64,000 nt of DNA, from contig OU452227.1 in NCBI GenBank assembly GCA_911728455.2, positions 22,879,414 to 22,943,413 on the forward strand, written 5' to 3'. Below the pieces are notes generated by a model, which was not told the origin of the DNA, ran no database searches, and worked only from the letters and a program-made list of their open reading frames with translations. Position 1 is the first letter of the stretch. Each line of letters begins with the position of its first letter. The position numbers were made by a program, and so were the translations under genes. This DNA is from Marthasterias glacialis. Its lineage: Eukaryota; Echinodermata; Asteroidea; Forcipulatida; Asteriidae. Shown here in pieces: positions 59,523-64,000 of this stretch.

Positions 59523-59944
59523 GCTGTGGAAATAAGGGTCTTCCAAAAAAAATAAAAATTTTAAACCTCTGTTGAATGTTAATAGGATACTTAACCCATA
59601 GATCCATAAGGATAGGAATACTTCTGTTGAAACCTTAACTCCCGATGTGTTTTGGCTATAGGCACAGTTCCATCAGATCTCCAACCTCTATGGTTGCTGA
59701 TTGCTCAATAACCAGGTGTTGAACTGGGATATCGTGTGCCATGGCTCGTGTCCAGACAGAGTGGGTGGCTTTGGGGTACAGTCCTAGTTCAAGCAAAACC
59801 ATGTGGTGGTGTTTGGGTGGTTGAAGTTAACCCTTACCCCAGCGAAAAAACTCTAACCCTTAACTCCGAACCCCCGACACCTTTATACAAGCCAAAACGA
59901 CAGTGATGGCTCACTGCAAGGCAAATTAAAGAAAATATGACATT

Positions 59945-60165
59945 TCATCAGCGGAGCAAGGATTTTTCACGGAGGGGGGTGGGGTGCACAAGGGGCATAT
60001 TACTTTTCATTGGGGGTGGGCAGCCAAGTACCATGATTTTAAATGAATTACATGCACCTACATATTTTTATGGGGGCACCTGGGGGAACTGGAAATTTGT
60101 GGGGGCACTTGCCCCCCCCCCCCACCTCTTCCTCTTGGCTAGGCTGCTGCAGACCATCAATATAT
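59945..60165. repeat. G-run repeat fragment
   Basis: GCGGAGCAAGGATTTTTCAC, several runs of 5-6 G, then GGGGGCACTTGCCCCCCCCC. The G-run/C-run pair can fold back. Looks like a fragment of an interspersed element rather than regulatory DNA. Confidence 0.45.
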
Positions 60166-60510
60166 AACCCTAGTTTTAACCTTGACCATTACCATAAACC
60201 CACCTAAAAATTGATACTATCTGTAAGAAAAGTGACTGCACACTTTAATTAAGAACAAAATAAATCATGGCAGTTCAATAAGAATAATTCACATAAATCC
60301 CCACCCTGACCAAAAATTAAACCCTTGTCTGAATTCAATCTCAGAATATTATACATATACTTGCCAAACGAATGGACAAATTAAAGAACTTATTAATGTA
60401 CTTTTGTTATATTTTGAAATTAACATGATGTAACACCAACCCCTAACCGAAACATTAAAAACCTGTAGCTAAAATAACACAAACGAAACACGCTTTCATT
60501 TTGTCTCAAC

Positions 60511-60516
60511 CTTTAT
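60511..60516 (-). promoter_or_regulatory. Candidate polyA signal for tektin
   Basis: TTTATT on the + strand, AATAAA on the tektin strand, about 1.46 kb past the tektin stop. Nearer alternatives exist around 61097 and 61198, so the true site is uncertain. Confidence 0.25.
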
Positions 60517-61977
60517 TTAACAAAATAATAACAAAACAGCAAAAAAATTCATGCATGTTTGAGAAGGACGTTATTAGTGATTTGCAAATAACATTTTAAT
60601 TTACAGTGGACAACATTTTCACAAAGTTATTCCTCTACATCAAACAACATTGGAGCAGTGTTGTGAAAAGAAATTTAACAAATAATAAAAAATAAATAAA
60701 AAAAAACTATACTGAATTAACCTTTTTAAAATAATTTTCTGTAGACATAAAAATTTGCAGAAATGTTTGGCTCTCCTGGATGTTTGATGTAGACCAAAAT
60801 AAATTTCTGAAAATGCTGTCAAAGGTGAAAACAAAACACACTCATGAAAAACATTCCATTCGAAAAAGTTGGCAGTGTGATATTTACACAGTTGATGTTA
60901 TAAATGCACTTTATAATAGTTGCCATGACAAATAATGCAATTTATATATAAAAAAAAGCCTCTTCAAAATTACTGAATTAAACTGACCACACGCTCAGCA
61001 GCAGCTTATATGCTTGGGGCCTATGCCGGCGTTTGATTTCGTTTTTTTTTTTTAATCGCTGTTCCTTTTCTGTGATTTCCTTTTTTTCCCTTTTATTGAT
61101 AATTATTGAATGGCTATCCCAATATGTCTACTCTTGTTAACCAATTTTTTCAAATTTACACTGTACAAGAATACATACTTCCAAGTATTTTTTACTTTTT
61201 ATTATTATTATTTTTTTTGTATTAATTTGGTAGTGTTGTAGAAATTAAACATCATTAAAGCACACTTTTTAGTCGAGATAAATTTTTACAATTTGTTGAA
61301 AACCTCCCAGCAGTTTCGTTTTATATGATAAACTGTCCTGATCTTCCTCATGGTTCTTGGCTTAATAAGGGAACAATGCCCTTCTAAATGAACAACAGCA
61401 AAATGGTTTTTTTCTCAATCTCTTTGTAATATTGCGTATTTGTTTTGTATAAATAGGCCTAAGGGATAACAAATCAAATGATATTCTGTCTTTTAAAAGG
61501 TAATTTACTACAAGCCAACCGAAACAATCGGCTAAGATTATGAGGGGATAAAAAAAAACGTGTGCATTTTTTTTTCTTCCAAAATTGATTGAAGTCGGTT
61601 TGTATCAACTCCTTCGTGTTTAAAGCACCAATGATGAAGTTTCCAACTAAATGCTGACGCCATTTTTTCATTGGCACATAAAATTATACAGTTATCAAAA
61701 AGTATATACATCATGTGCAGAACGCAGAACTTTCAAATTTTTTCTTTCTTTTTTTAAACCCATTTACACCAATTCCATCACCTGGAACAGACGTTTATTC
61801 CCAGAAACACAAAAAGGGTCTGTTGCGACTCCATCGGCCAGAAATTTGCAAACGCGAAGGAAGTTTGGTCTGTCCGTCTTCCACAAAAACATTTGTAAAC
61901 TTTCATCGTGCAAAATTATACATCTATATCACATATTTTTCAATTCTTTTTCGCGCCTAAAAGTTGACGCAAAAGGT

Positions 61978-64000
<2,023 letters not shown>

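Larger units (their letters stand above)
57908..61977. other. Convergent intergenic region / 3' flanks
   Basis: Lies between the polycystin stop (+) and the tektin stop (-). It contains a degenerate MITE (58048-58195), the TIR element 58226-59285, a G-run repeat (59945-60165) and long AT-rich stretches that probably hold both 3' UTRs. No further gene seen. Confidence 0.6.

Overview
This window is eukaryotic nuclear DNA: spliced genes with GT-AG introns of roughly 0.1 to 6.5 kb, AT-rich introns full of short inverted-repeat elements, tRNA-derived SINEs and a decayed LINE end. The gene content (a REJ/PKD polycystin, a tektin, an intronless class A GPCR) and the repeat style suggest a marine invertebrate deuterostome, most likely an echinoderm. 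That is inference; no species-specific sequence proves it.

Almost the whole window is one gene. From 2060 to 57907 on the + strand I can chain 46 phase-consistent exons into a polycystin-1-type protein of about 4,390 residues. In order it has a signal peptide, two copies of an unnamed beta-rich module (A, B), a WSC domain, a PKD repeat, a third related module (C) with a Cys-rich stretch, about nine more PKD-like repeats, a REJ region, a GPS autoproteolysis site (HL^T), the first membrane helix, a PLAT domain, ten more helices with a polycystin (TOP) domain and a pore-like segment, and a short cytoplasmic tail. There are no leucine-rich repeats or C-type lectin domain. A single 3.86-kb exon (16711-20565) carries most PKD repeats and the start of REJ. 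Two PKD repeats hold long N-glycosylation-rich inserts at comparable positions, and the REJ region contains a furin-like RRRKR site next to a charged helical segment.

The largest intron (43779-50299) contains an intronless rhodopsin-family GPCR on the opposite strand (48045-49022) and a decayed copy of the next polycystin exon (about 44273-44357). The preceding intron holds a fragment copy of the TOP-domain exon (about 42537-42574). Introns also carry many short TIR elements, including a pair of ~460-bp inverted copies 20 kb apart, palindromic SINE-derived elements and a young-looking 207-bp MITE.

Downstream, 57908-61977 is the 3' flank, holding a ~1.06-kb TIR element built around an 11-bp AGTACT-rich minisatellite. 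On the - strand, 61978-63136 carries the last three exons of a tektin, whose 5' part lies beyond the right edge. Polycystin-1 and tektin are both cilium- or flagellum-associated families and lie tail to tail here.
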